DNA of 64,000 nucleotides. It comes from Lachnospiraceae bacterium UBA7086. GTDB taxonomy: Bacteria > Bacillota > Clostridia > Lachnospirales > Lachnospiraceae. Position 1 is the stretch's first letter. Each line of letters opens with the position of its first letter. The stretch covers positions 123,500-187,499 of the forward strand of contig DKZA01000022.1 in NCBI GenBank assembly GCA_002492525.1, given 5' to 3'. Below the pieces are notes generated by a model that did not search any database, had not been told where the DNA came from, and was given only the letters and a program-made list of their open reading frames with translations. Shown here one piece after another: positions 43,288 through 50,755 of this stretch. Position numbers and translations under genes: made by a program.

Positions 43288-44337
43288 ATGATACCTATTT
43301 CCGTATGTATTATTACCAGGAACGAAGAAGAGCATTTAAAACAATGTCTTCAGGCGCTGCAGCCCTATCCTTTTGAAATCGTGGTCGTGGACACCGGCTC
43401 TACAGACAACTCCAAGGAAACGGCCAGAAAATACACTGATAAAGTCTATGAATTTACCTGGATTGACGATTTCAGCGCCGCCAGAAATTATGCCGCCAAA
43501 TGTGCTTCTCATAACATGATTTTTTCCATTGATACCGATGAACTTATCAGATCTCTTGACTGGGAAGCCTTGCAGTCCGTGATTGCAGATAATCCCAAAG
43601 GCATAGGATGCATCCGGCATCTGGATTATTTTGAAACGGATTCAGAAACCAAATGCTATGATAAGATGCTTGAACGAATCTACAACCGGAACTATTATCA
43701 TTATGAACAACCCATTCACGAAGCAATTGTTCCCACGACCGCCATTTCCTGCAAATCTTACGAAACCCCCGTCACCGTAGACCATATCGGTTACCTGGGC
43801 GATAAGGATACCCTGCAGCGCAAGGCGGAAAGGAATCTTGCCCTGCTTAAAAAAGAACTGGAAAAAACCCCTGATGATCCCTATCCTTACTTTCAGATTG
43901 GTCAAAGCTACTTGCTGATGCGGGATCATGAACATGCCTGTGATTACTTTCGGGAAGCCATAGCGCGCAATCCTTCCCCCGCAGACAGTTACACTCGTAT
44001 GTTGGTCAATAATTACGGAAATATCCTGATCGATCTGAACAGACCGGAAGAAGCTATCAAATTACTCTCCTATTATGAATATTATGACAATAACATAGAT
44101 TATCTGTGTATGATCGGCTTAAGTTATATGTTCGTAGGACAGCCTTTAAGGGCCCTGCCGGAATTCGTCAAGGCGCTGACTGCTCCCACAAGAGATTCCA
44201 GTGATCCGCGGATTCCCTCTTATTATATCGGTTATCTCTATGAGTATTTCGGCAAGAAAGATATCGCCAGAACGCATTATCTGAATTGCGGAGATTATGC
44301 CCCGGCCGTAGAGGCGCTAGCGAGACTCAGCGTATAA
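43288..44337 (+). CDS. GT2 glycosyltransferase with TPR repeats (copy B')
   Basis: A protein of 349 residues, fourth paralogue. GT2 motifs: SVCIITRNEEEHLKQCLQAL, EIVVVDTGSTDNSKETARKY, IDDFSAARNYAAKCASHN and FSIDTDELI. TPR-like part: DPYPYFQIGQSYLLMRDHEH, YLCMIGLSYMFVGQPLRALP and YYIGYLYEYFGKKDIARTH. It is most like copy two, with the same TDE metal site, RTHYLNCG ending and length. The start is ATG 43288 with AAGGAG 6 bases upstream; the open frame reaches back over the end of the third gene but without a binding site. A convergent terminator follows within 15 bases. Confidence 0.9.
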   Translation: MIPISVCIITRNEEEHLKQCLQALQPYPFEIVVVDTGSTDNSKETARKYTDKVYEFTWIDDFSAARNYAAKCASHNMIFSIDTDELIRSLDWEALQSVIADNPKGIGCIRHLDYFETDSETKCYDKMLERIYNRNYYHYEQPIHEAIVPTTAISCKSYETPVTVDHIGYLGDKDTLQRKAERNLALLKKELEKTPDDPYPYFQIGQSYLLMRDHEHACDYFREAIARNPSPADSYTRMLVNNYGNILIDLNRPEEAIKLLSYYEYYDNNIDYLCMIGLSYMFVGQPLRALPEFVKALTAPTRDSSDPRIPSYYIGYLYEYFGKKDIARTHYLNCGDYAPAVEALARLSV

Positions 44338-44348
44338 TCTGACAGAAA

Positions 44349-44374
44349 AAAGCCCACCCTTTCGGGTGGGCTTT
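44349..44374. terminator. Intrinsic terminator between convergent GT2-TPR operon and fliC
   Basis: Perfect 11-base arms AAAGCCCACCC and GGGTGGGCTTT around a TTTC loop. On the minus strand it is followed by six T residues, making a strong terminator for fliC; on the plus strand the T-run is short, so termination of the glycosyltransferase operon is probably weaker. Confidence 0.9.
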
Positions 44375-44410
44375 GGTAGTTCACTTTGCAATTTCTCTCT
44401 ACTGTGACAA

Positions 44411-45469
44411 TTAGCCAAGTAAGGACAGTGCCAACTGGTTGGACTGATTTGCCTGTGAAAGCATTGAAGTACCAGCCTGCTGTAAGATATTGTTGTTGGA
44501 GTACTGAACCATCTCTGTAGCAATATCTGTATCGCGGATAGCTGCCTCTGCGGAAGAGGTGTTCTCAACGATGTTATCCAAGTTGTTGATTGTGTGCTCT
44601 AATCTGTTCTGGATTGCACCGAGGTCACTTCTCTGCTGAGATACTAATACCAACGCGCCCTTAATGAAAGCGTTCAGAGAGTTGAAATCCTGTGCTGTTG
44701 CAACAGATGCAGCCTTACCACCATCCAACTTCATGAAGGAGTTGATCAGCTTAGAAGCAACCGCACTGGTCATAGTTGCAGATGAATATGCAGTACCTTT
44801 CAACGTAGAGAATGTTGTAGTTGTCTTACTGCCAGCTGCACCAATCATAACGCTCTGACCGGATGACAGTTTTGTGCTGCTGTATGTGGTAGCTGTATAG
44901 CTTGCTGCCTCATTCTTAACCAGATTGTTGTAAGTAATCTTGGTATACATCTTGTTGTCGATGCCTGCTGCAAGACCTGCCATACTCATATTCTGGATGG
45001 AGATGTCGATATGCTGACCAGCTTCTGCACCAACCTGAAGGCCTTTAATGAAGGAACCGTCTAAGAGGTTCATCTCATTGAAAGTGGTCGTGCTCTGTAC
45101 ACGGTCAACTTCGCTCATCAACTGTCTGATCTCAGCCTGGATGGATGCACGGTCAGATGTTGTAAGAGTACCATTCTCACCCTTAACAGCCAGCTCGTTC
45201 ATTCTCTGTAACATATCCTCAACTTCGTTCAATGCACCTTCAGCTGTCTGTACAACACTGATACCATCCTGTGCATTAGAGGAAGCCTGAGTAAGACCTC
45301 TGATCTGTCTTCTCATCTTCTCGGAAATGGAGAGCCCTGCTGCATCATCTGCTGCACGGTTGATCTTGTAACCGGAAGATAATTTCTCAGTAGATTTAGC
45401 CTGAGAAGCTGTTGTCAGTCCTAACATTCTGTTAGAGTTCATTGCTGTAATGTTGTGTTTTACTACCAT
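44411..45469 (-). CDS. fliC: Flagellin
   Basis: A protein of 352 residues, the filament subunit. The N-terminal D0/D1 domain (1-165) includes NSNRMLGLTTASQAKSTEKL, LSSGYKINRAADDAAGLSIS and LNEVEDMLQRMNELAVKG. The C-terminal domain (about 265-352) has LGAIQNRLEHTINNLDNIVE and MVQYSNNNILQQAGTSMLSQ, ending in hydrophobic SLLG for export. The central part (about 175-255) is short and rich in Ser and Thr (TATTYSSTKLSSG, SKTTTTFSTLKG), as expected for O-glycosylated surface loops. AAGGAGGA lies 7 bases before the ATG. Expression is set by a SigD promoter and, by homology with Bacillus, by CsrA binding to the leader, released through FliW. It is the probable acceptor of the neighbouring glycosyltransferases (inference). 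Confidence 0.97.
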   Translation of the reverse strand: MVVKHNITAMNSNRMLGLTTASQAKSTEKLSSGYKINRAADDAAGLSISEKMRRQIRGLTQASSNAQDGISVVQTAEGALNEVEDMLQRMNELAVKGENGTLTTSDRASIQAEIRQLMSEVDRVQSTTTFNEMNLLDGSFIKGLQVGAEAGQHIDISIQNMSMAGLAAGIDNKMYTKITYNNLVKNEAASYTATTYSSTKLSSGQSVMIGAAGSKTTTTFSTLKGTAYSSATMTSAVASKLINSFMKLDGGKAASVATAQDFNSLNAFIKGALVLVSQQRSDLGAIQNRLEHTINNLDNIVENTSSAEAAIRDTDIATEMVQYSNNNILQQAGTSMLSQANQSNQLALSLLG

Positions 45470-45476
45470 AATATAT

Positions 45477-45509
45477 TCCTCCTTGAATTTATTGCGGCAT
45501 CCTTGCCGC
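45477..45509 (-). promoter_or_regulatory. Predicted CsrA-binding hairpin and Shine-Dalgarno in the fliC leader
   Basis: In the minus-strand leader a perfect stem GCGGCA/TGCCGC presents the loop AGGA (45494-45509), the GGA-in-loop arrangement that CsrA binds. The ribosome binding site AAGGAGGA (45477-45484) supplies a second GGA-containing site 9 bases downstream. Two adjacent sites, one covering the Shine-Dalgarno, is the layout known for the Bacillus flagellin leader. CsrA and FliW are encoded at 53.0-53.7 kb. Confidence 0.75.
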
Positions 45510-45601
45510 CACTTTGTTTTTGTAAAGATATCTCAGTCCCGTCCGCTGACTTTGATATCTCTACAGCTGTTCAAGTAAATTTCTTACTTTACTTGTATTA
45601 T

Positions 45602-45628
45602 ATATCGGTGTTTCTCCGATTTACTTTA
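45602..45628 (-). promoter_or_regulatory. SigD (sigma-28) promoter of fliC
   Basis: On the minus strand, TAAAGTAA (45621-45628), exactly 11 bases, ACCGATAT (45602-45609): very close to the consensus TAAAGTTT-N11-GCCGATAA. It predicts a leader of about 125 bases containing the CsrA-type hairpin. The 205-base gap between fliC and the upstream gene holds nothing else recognisable. Confidence 0.9.
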
Positions 45629-45674
45629 GGGCCGTTTTGAAAATTTTTTAAAAATTTTTTTCCGCCCGTAAGTA

Positions 45675-46151
45675 CTACTTCTTGCTGTCATAAAACTGCG
45701 GTGAAACCTGATGCAGATTATTCATGCTGTTATAATAGTTCTTGCTCACCTTCATTTTAGACGCTGCCTTGCCGATCTGGTTCCTGCTCTTTTGAAACTG
45801 CCGTTCCGCCCTCATCTTATTGCGCATCCTGACTGCATTGATACGAACCACCTTATCCGTAATCTGGCCGATCATTTCCTGCATATGGGCTATCTCACTG
45901 CGATACGCAGATTTATTAGCCATCAATTGTTCCCTGGTGCGCTCATACACAATCTCAAAGCCGTCATCCAGCTTTTCAAGCGCTTCCGCCAGAGAACCGA
46001 TCCGGTCTGAGGACGCATCCAGGGCATCCATATCCAGTTCCTCCTGTTTCAGAATCTCCTCCTGGACTTCGTTTTCCCGGATAATATCATCCAAAAGACG
46101 GTTCTTTTTCTCAAGGCTTTCTACCAGTATCTGTACACTGCTCTGACCCAT
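45675..46151 (-). CDS. FliT/FlgN-like flagellar export chaperone (coiled coil)
   Basis: A helical protein of 158 residues with heptad-like repeats throughout (VQILVESLEKKNRLLDDIIR, DRIGSLAEALEKLDDGFEIV, HMQEMIGQITDKVVRINAVR) and a basic C-terminus. It follows fliS by 14 bases, the position of FliT in fliD-fliS-fliT operons. FliT and FlgN proteins escort filament-cap or hook-junction proteins to the export gate. The sequence is too simple to name a family with certainty. The start is ATG 46151 with AAAGG 9 bases upstream; the TTG at 46160 sits directly on the binding site. Confidence 0.65.
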   Translation of the reverse strand: MGQSSVQILVESLEKKNRLLDDIIRENEVQEEILKQEELDMDALDASSDRIGSLAEALEKLDDGFEIVYERTREQLMANKSAYRSEIAHMQEMIGQITDKVVRINAVRMRNKMRAERQFQKSRNQIGKAASKMKVSKNYYNSMNNLHQVSPQFYDSKK

Positions 46152-46165
46152 GCCGCACAACCTTT

Positions 46166-46543
46166 CTATGACTGTCTGTTTTTCCTCATAACTTCTTTCC
46201 AGGTATCCCTGACGCTCCTTAAGTGCATGTTAACTTCCTCTAAGATTGCCGCATCTTTCTTCATGTTTGCCTCGAAAAGCCTCTGTAACAGATAGACGTA
46301 AATCCTGTCAAAATCTTTCGCCACCTCGTATTTATGATCCAGTGTATTTCTGAATTCTTCAATAATACGCTGCGTCTTCTTGATATTCAGATGCGCCTTC
46401 TCAATCTCTCCATGTTCTATAGATACAATCGCTATATTACAGAACTTGATAGCACCTTCATACAGCATCAGCGTAATTTCCGCCGGGGAAGCCGTCATAA
46501 TCTTATTATTCGTATACTCCGCAAAGGGATTGTGTGCCGGCAT
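46166..46543 (-). CDS. fliS: Flagellin export chaperone FliS
   Basis: A protein of 125 residues with FliS features: PFAEYTNNKIMTASPAEITL, LMLYEGAIKFCNIAIVSIE, IKKTQRIIEEFRNTLD and YLLQRLFEANMKKDAAILEE. FliS binds the C-terminus of flagellin in the cytoplasm, preventing premature polymerisation; in Bacillus it also frees FliW binding to flagellin. ATG 46543 with AAGGAGGAG upstream is preferred; ATG 46549 is only 3 bases from the core. Confidence 0.95.
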   Translation of the reverse strand: MPAHNPFAEYTNNKIMTASPAEITLMLYEGAIKFCNIAIVSIEHGEIEKAHLNIKKTQRIIEEFRNTLDHKYEVAKDFDRIYVYLLQRLFEANMKKDAAILEEVNMHLRSVRDTWKEVMRKNRQS

Positions 46544-46606
46544 AGCCATTCTCCTCCTTGATCCAACCTGCCATTAACATACTGCGAACCGCATTGCTTA
46601 CGGCAA

Positions 46607-48883
46607 TCAACCGCCGAACATGCTGGATACCGCATTGTTCTTGGACTCCATCTTCGCCAGGGCCGTCTCCATCGCTGAGAACTTCGCATACCACTTATCC
46701 ATCAGCGCGTTGAGCTTCTCTTCCTGCTTCTTGATCTTATCCGTGTAATCTTCATACTCTTTCTTCATCTGCTTGTCGTTATAGACGGTAAGCGCACTGC
46801 TCATCGTAGTAGCCGACATCTTCTTATTCAGCTCATCATGCATATTGTTGGTCAGACCTACGAAGAAGTTCATCACCGTATCCGGATCGGATGCGATCAT
46901 ACTGCGGAGCAGGTCATCTTTTCCTCTGACAGACGAATCATCCTGATCCCCGTCAATGTGATACGCATTTCTCTCATTATCCTTGGCTGCAAAATATCCC
47001 AGAGTGGCAATACCGAAATCCGCCAGATACATATTCTTACCATTTACATTGACGCCCTGGAGCATCACGCTCTTCATTGAGGAAGCTACCGTGCTTAATG
47101 TGGAATCTCTGCGAAGCAGGGAATCCTTGATCTTTTTCTCCCACTCCTCGATCTCATCATCCGTCATAGCATCCTTTTCTTCCGATGTAAGAGGCTCGTA
47201 ACCCTTGGAGGACTCTGCATTATACATAGAATCCATCTCATTGATCAACTTGTTGTACTCGGTAAAGAGTCCTTTGATCATATCGTAAATACCGTCTGTA
47301 TCGGTGGTAGTCGATAAAGTAACCTCTTTGTCAGTCTCTTCCAACGCCGTAATAGTCATGCCGTTGACAGAGATGGTATTATTATAAGAAGAATATTTTA
47401 CGCCGTTAAGCGTGATCTCCGCATCGCTGCCCTGAATCTTATGAGCCTGTTTATTCTCCGACAGATCTTTGGTAAATTCGCCATCCAGGAACCTAATCGC
47501 CGCAACTGTCTTCACATTCACCTCAGCAGTCACATCGTCTATTAAATCCTGGGTTCCTTTTATCTCCACTTTACTGGAATCATTAGGATCTACTGTCGCA
47601 GTGAAGTACTTCTGATTCTCATCAATCGTATCCTGATTGGTCTTAATGGTGGCTTCATTGGCTGCAATGGCATTGACATAGCTATAACAGTCTTTCGCCT
47701 TTGTAATTTCCTTCTCTGCGTCCTCTACCGCCGCCTTAGCTGCTGCAATAGCGGCCTCATCCCGGTCGGCGCCCTCCTTGGCATTTAATTCTTCATATGC
47801 CTTCTGTTTCTCCTCCAGCTTCTGAACCAGACCGCCCTGGCGAACTTTCTCCATGACTTCTTTGCCGTCTTCCATCACCGGATCGCCATTTTCATCTTTC
47901 TTGACAACCTCTGTCTCCGTCCCATAAATCTGATCATAAAGACTCTTCTTTAAATCAGCATAGGTTTTATCAGCAGGCAGTTTTCCATAGGTATCATAGC
48001 CTTCCAGCTTTTTCAGTTCGTCTTCATTGTATTTATTGGCGCCTTTTAATGTCTCGTTATCCTTCGTCAGCGCATCATTCTGCTCCTTGTAAGCCTTTGC
48101 GCGCGCCGCAACCGTATCCGCAATCAGCTTATTTCTTGCATCATCGTTGGTTGCATAATCTTTCCACTTCGCATATTCCTTGTATTCCGCAGTGTTCATA
48201 TAAGCCTTATATGCTTCGGAATCCTTATCCGCAGGAGGCGCTGTAAGAAGTCCCAGTGCTGCAAGTGCTTCAAAGCCTTTCGAGTCATTACCGGAAAGGG
48301 TAAAGTTCGCATCCTTACCGGTATCCTGGGAACTCATATAGATACGCTGGTTATCCTGATCGAAGTTGGCATTTAAGCCCACGCTTTTTAACTTATCGAC
48401 GAATTGATTAATCGTCATATTTTCATCTACTGCGATCTCCACGGACTGCCCAAGCGCACCGTTGACACTAATACTGCCGGAACCGGTAAATCCGAGATGC
48501 TTCAGAGAAGCCTCGCCTTTAAAACACGTACCATTATCGGTCTGCAGACTTCCGCCTGTCAGATAAGCTCTCTTTGCCATCTTATCCACAGTCAGTGTAT
48601 GCACACCATCAACCGTGTTTTCACCGCTTACCACTTTCACCGCATTAGGATTGGATACGGTAGTCTTCTTCTTCATATAAGAGCTCTGCAGGCGCATATC
48701 ATCCAGTTTCTGATAGAAACTGTAAATCTTGGTATTTAATGCCTTCCATGCATCCTGCTTCCAGCTCAGCTTCTTCTGCGCCTTTACCAGTTTTGTCTTT
48801 TTATAACTCTGAGCCGAAGCCAGCTCATTGATAATACTCTCGGTATCGAGTCCGGAGTACATACCTGTTATTCTGATAGCCAT
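46607..48883 (-). CDS. fliD: Flagellar filament cap protein FliD, with large helical insertion
   Basis: An unusually long FliD of 758 residues. The N-terminus is typical (MAIRITGMYSGLDTESIINE, LASAQSYKKTKLVKAQKKLS), as is the C-terminus (LFTEYNKLINEMDSMYNAES, IKKQEEKLNALMDKWYAKFS, LAKMESKNNAVSSMFGG). Residues about 218-450 form a Lys/Glu/Ala-rich, largely helical insertion with coiled-coil character (VQKLEEKQKAYEELNAKEGA, AAKAAVEDAEKEITKAKD) in the middle of the D2/D3 part. Caps usually have 450-700 residues, so this insert should form extra outward-facing structure. AGGAGG precedes the ATG. Probably co-transcribed with flaG from its SigD promoter. Confidence 0.95.
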   Translation of the reverse strand: MAIRITGMYSGLDTESIINELASAQSYKKTKLVKAQKKLSWKQDAWKALNTKIYSFYQKLDDMRLQSSYMKKKTTVSNPNAVKVVSGENTVDGVHTLTVDKMAKRAYLTGGSLQTDNGTCFKGEASLKHLGFTGSGSISVNGALGQSVEIAVDENMTINQFVDKLKSVGLNANFDQDNQRIYMSSQDTGKDANFTLSGNDSKGFEALAALGLLTAPPADKDSEAYKAYMNTAEYKEYAKWKDYATNDDARNKLIADTVAARAKAYKEQNDALTKDNETLKGANKYNEDELKKLEGYDTYGKLPADKTYADLKKSLYDQIYGTETEVVKKDENGDPVMEDGKEVMEKVRQGGLVQKLEEKQKAYEELNAKEGADRDEAAIAAAKAAVEDAEKEITKAKDCYSYVNAIAANEATIKTNQDTIDENQKYFTATVDPNDSSKVEIKGTQDLIDDVTAEVNVKTVAAIRFLDGEFTKDLSENKQAHKIQGSDAEITLNGVKYSSYNNTISVNGMTITALEETDKEVTLSTTTDTDGIYDMIKGLFTEYNKLINEMDSMYNAESSKGYEPLTSEEKDAMTDDEIEEWEKKIKDSLLRRDSTLSTVASSMKSVMLQGVNVNGKNMYLADFGIATLGYFAAKDNERNAYHIDGDQDDSSVRGKDDLLRSMIASDPDTVMNFFVGLTNNMHDELNKKMSATTMSSALTVYNDKQMKKEYEDYTDKIKKQEEKLNALMDKWYAKFSAMETALAKMESKNNAVSSMFGG

Positions 48884-48903
48884 TTTATTTCCCTCCTAGC
48901 TGT

Positions 48904-49380
48904 CTAACGCTTTTCGTCCACAAGGATTCCCGCCATCTCCCAGATTCTGGCAATCATGTCTAATGTCTTCTCCGGAGGGAACTCTTTGATAACCTCCTTG
49001 GTGTCCTTATCCATGATTTTGATCATAATCCGGTTGGTTCCCTCGTGAACACCAAAAACAGCTTCTTCATTACTGTTATTGATCTTCCTGTTCATCTCCG
49101 CGATAGCCTTCTTCAGATGTTCGGGCATTGCCTGTTTCTGTTGTACGCCCTTTGTCTGCTGTGCGTTGCCGGCTGCCTGTTGCTGCTGGCTTCCGGTACT
49201 GTCACTGCCGCTGTTCGTATCATCCTCAGCCTGCGGCTTTGTTACGGATGCCGTTGTCTCATCCACATTGACTGTCTGTCCATCTGCAGGAACTTCCGTG
49301 TTCACTGGTGTCACCGTCTGCGGTTTTGCTGCCGGCTGTACCTGATAGGTCATAGCACTGTTTAATGGTTCAATTGCCAT
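48904..49380 (-). CDS. flaG: FlaG family flagellar protein
   Basis: A protein of 158 residues. The first 95 residues are low-complexity, rich in Gln, Thr, Asp and Ser (TNSGSDSTGSQQQQAAGNAQ). The conserved FlaG domain follows (AIAEMNRKINNSNEEAVFGV, IMIKIMDKDTKEVIKEFPPE, TLDMIARIWEMAGILVDEKR). FlaG influences filament length in several bacteria and usually lies just upstream of fliD, as here. GGAGGTGAT precedes ATG 49380; the TTG at 49386 is the longer alternative. Confidence 0.92.
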   Translation of the reverse strand: MAIEPLNSAMTYQVQPAAKPQTVTPVNTEVPADGQTVNVDETTASVTKPQAEDDTNSGSDSTGSQQQQAAGNAQQTKGVQQKQAMPEHLKKAIAEMNRKINNSNEEAVFGVHEGTNRIMIKIMDKDTKEVIKEFPPEKTLDMIARIWEMAGILVDEKR

Positions 49381-49480
49381 TGTCAATCACCTCCATGTGA
49401 TATAGTAAAGTATTAATAGAATCGTCTTTTGACAACGCCCCTCCCCTTTACACAGGAACAGACGCAATCTCTTATAACTT

Positions 49481-49507
49481 ATATCGGAAAAAAGCAACAA
49501 TAATTTA
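49481..49507 (-). promoter_or_regulatory. SigD (sigma-28) promoter of flaG-fliD-fliS
   Basis: On the minus strand, TAAATTAT (49500-49507), 11 bases, TCCGATAT (49481-49488), close to the sigma-28 consensus and with the same spacer as the other sites. The leader to flaG would be about 95 bases. Confidence 0.85.
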
Positions 49508-49546
49508 GCTGTAATGTCAAAGAATTTTCTCTATTCTTACTTAAGT

Positions 49547-49575
49547 TTGAAAAAAAAACACATCTAAGGTATAAT
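49547..49575 (+). promoter_or_regulatory. Sigma-A promoter of the plus-strand glycosyltransferase operon
   Basis: TTGAAA (49547-49552), exactly 17 bases, TATAAT (49570-49575). It is back to back with the SigD promoter of flaG, 40 bases apart, and would start transcription near 49582. Confidence 0.75.
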
Positions 49576-49605
49576 CAATCATATCACATAAATAAGGAGT
49601 TTTAC

Positions 49606-49629
49606 ATGCCCTGCCATGAAAAAGTATAA
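49606..49629 (+). other. Seven-codon upstream reading frame overlapping the next start codon
   Basis: The best ribosome binding site here (AAGGAG, 6 bases before ATG 49606) belongs to a frame M-P-C-H-E-K-V-stop that runs across the ATG of the glycosyltransferase at 49616 in another frame. It may serve translational coupling or be incidental. No independent function is claimed. Confidence 0.3.
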
Positions 49630-50755
49630 TATCTGCGTTATTCCGGCCTATCCCCTGGAAAATGTACAGCTGTTAAAAGACCGGATACTGATTCCCTATG
49701 TATGTTACAGGCATTTTGGGAACAGCCTGACCATTGTTACCCAGAAAAAAGAGGACTATCCTTATCTGACATACTTAGAAGGCGCACAGCTTCATGTTCT
49801 GCCTTGTTCAGAATCCCTGTCCCACATGGAAGCCGCAGCATCCTATGTAGCAGCCAACTACACAGAAATCGACCTGCTCTTTTTATTCGGTGCACGGCTG
49901 GAATATACCGAACTGGCATTGCAGTACAAAGCACTGCGGCCTGACGGCATCATTTATCTGAAACTGGACATGAATTCCGGCTGGGCCAACGCTCTGCCCT
50001 TAGATCATACGCCCTATGCCGCCTTTCTTGACGCCTGCGATATCATCAGCTGCGAAGCCCGCCGCTTACAGCATCTTATCTGTCAGAAATGGCAAAGAAC
50101 CATAGAGTATATCCCCAACGGTCTCTATTACCCACTCTATCCATCCATGGAAGATACTGTCTATGAGAATAAGGACAATCTCATTCTTACGGTAGGACGA
50201 ATCGGCAGCGTCCAGAAAAACTCCCACGTACTTTTATATGCCTATGCCTTATCCTATCTGCGTTTTACAACGCCTTGGGATCTGGTTATGATTGGCTCTG
50301 TCACGCCAGAATTTCAGGAGATTTACGATGTATTCTGCCGGGAATTTCCGGAGATTGCCCCTCATGTCCATCTGACGGGAAGTATCTCCGATAAGGCGCA
50401 GCTTCATGCTTATTACAGACGGGCCAAAATTTTTGCCCTCACTTCCCAGATGGAAGGGGGCAGTCCCAACGTATACGCCGAGGCCGCCGGCTTTGGCTGT
50501 ACCATACTTACCACGGATATCGACTGTGCGCAGGACATGACTGACCACGAAAGACTGGGGAGGATTGTAAAAGATTCCGAAAACATTCCTGCCTATGCCC
50601 AGGCACTGTCCGCGCTCTGTTCCGATCAGGTTTATCTGGAACAAAATTTTACGGCTATCAGAGAATATATCCATCATTATTTTGATTACGACCATATTGC
50701 CGAACGACTCCGGCTTATCATAGAGGATGCCGCCTCAGAAAAGGAAATCTTATGA
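49616..50755 (+). CDS. GT4 family glycosyltransferase
   Basis: A GT-B enzyme of 379 residues: CVIPAYPLENVQLLKDRILI, ISCEARRLQHLI, IEYIPNGLYYPLYPS, LILTVGRIGSVQKNSHVLLY (donor-half start with GRI-x-K) and LTSQMEGGSPNVYAEAAGFG (the E-x7-E donor motif). A retaining transfer from a nucleotide sugar is expected. It is the first gene of a three-gene plus-strand operon between two flagellar gene blocks and overlaps the next gene by four bases (ATGA). The ATG has a poorly spaced binding site because the good one serves a seven-codon frame just before it; coupling or an alternative start is possible. Confidence 0.87.
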   Translation: MKKYNICVIPAYPLENVQLLKDRILIPYVCYRHFGNSLTIVTQKKEDYPYLTYLEGAQLHVLPCSESLSHMEAAASYVAANYTEIDLLFLFGARLEYTELALQYKALRPDGIIYLKLDMNSGWANALPLDHTPYAAFLDACDIISCEARRLQHLICQKWQRTIEYIPNGLYYPLYPSMEDTVYENKDNLILTVGRIGSVQKNSHVLLYAYALSYLRFTTPWDLVMIGSVTPEFQEIYDVFCREFPEIAPHVHLTGSISDKAQLHAYYRRAKIFALTSQMEGGSPNVYAEAAGFGCTILTTDIDCAQDMTDHERLGRIVKDSENIPAYAQALSALCSDQVYLEQNFTAIREYIHHYFDYDHIAERLRLIIEDAASEKEIL

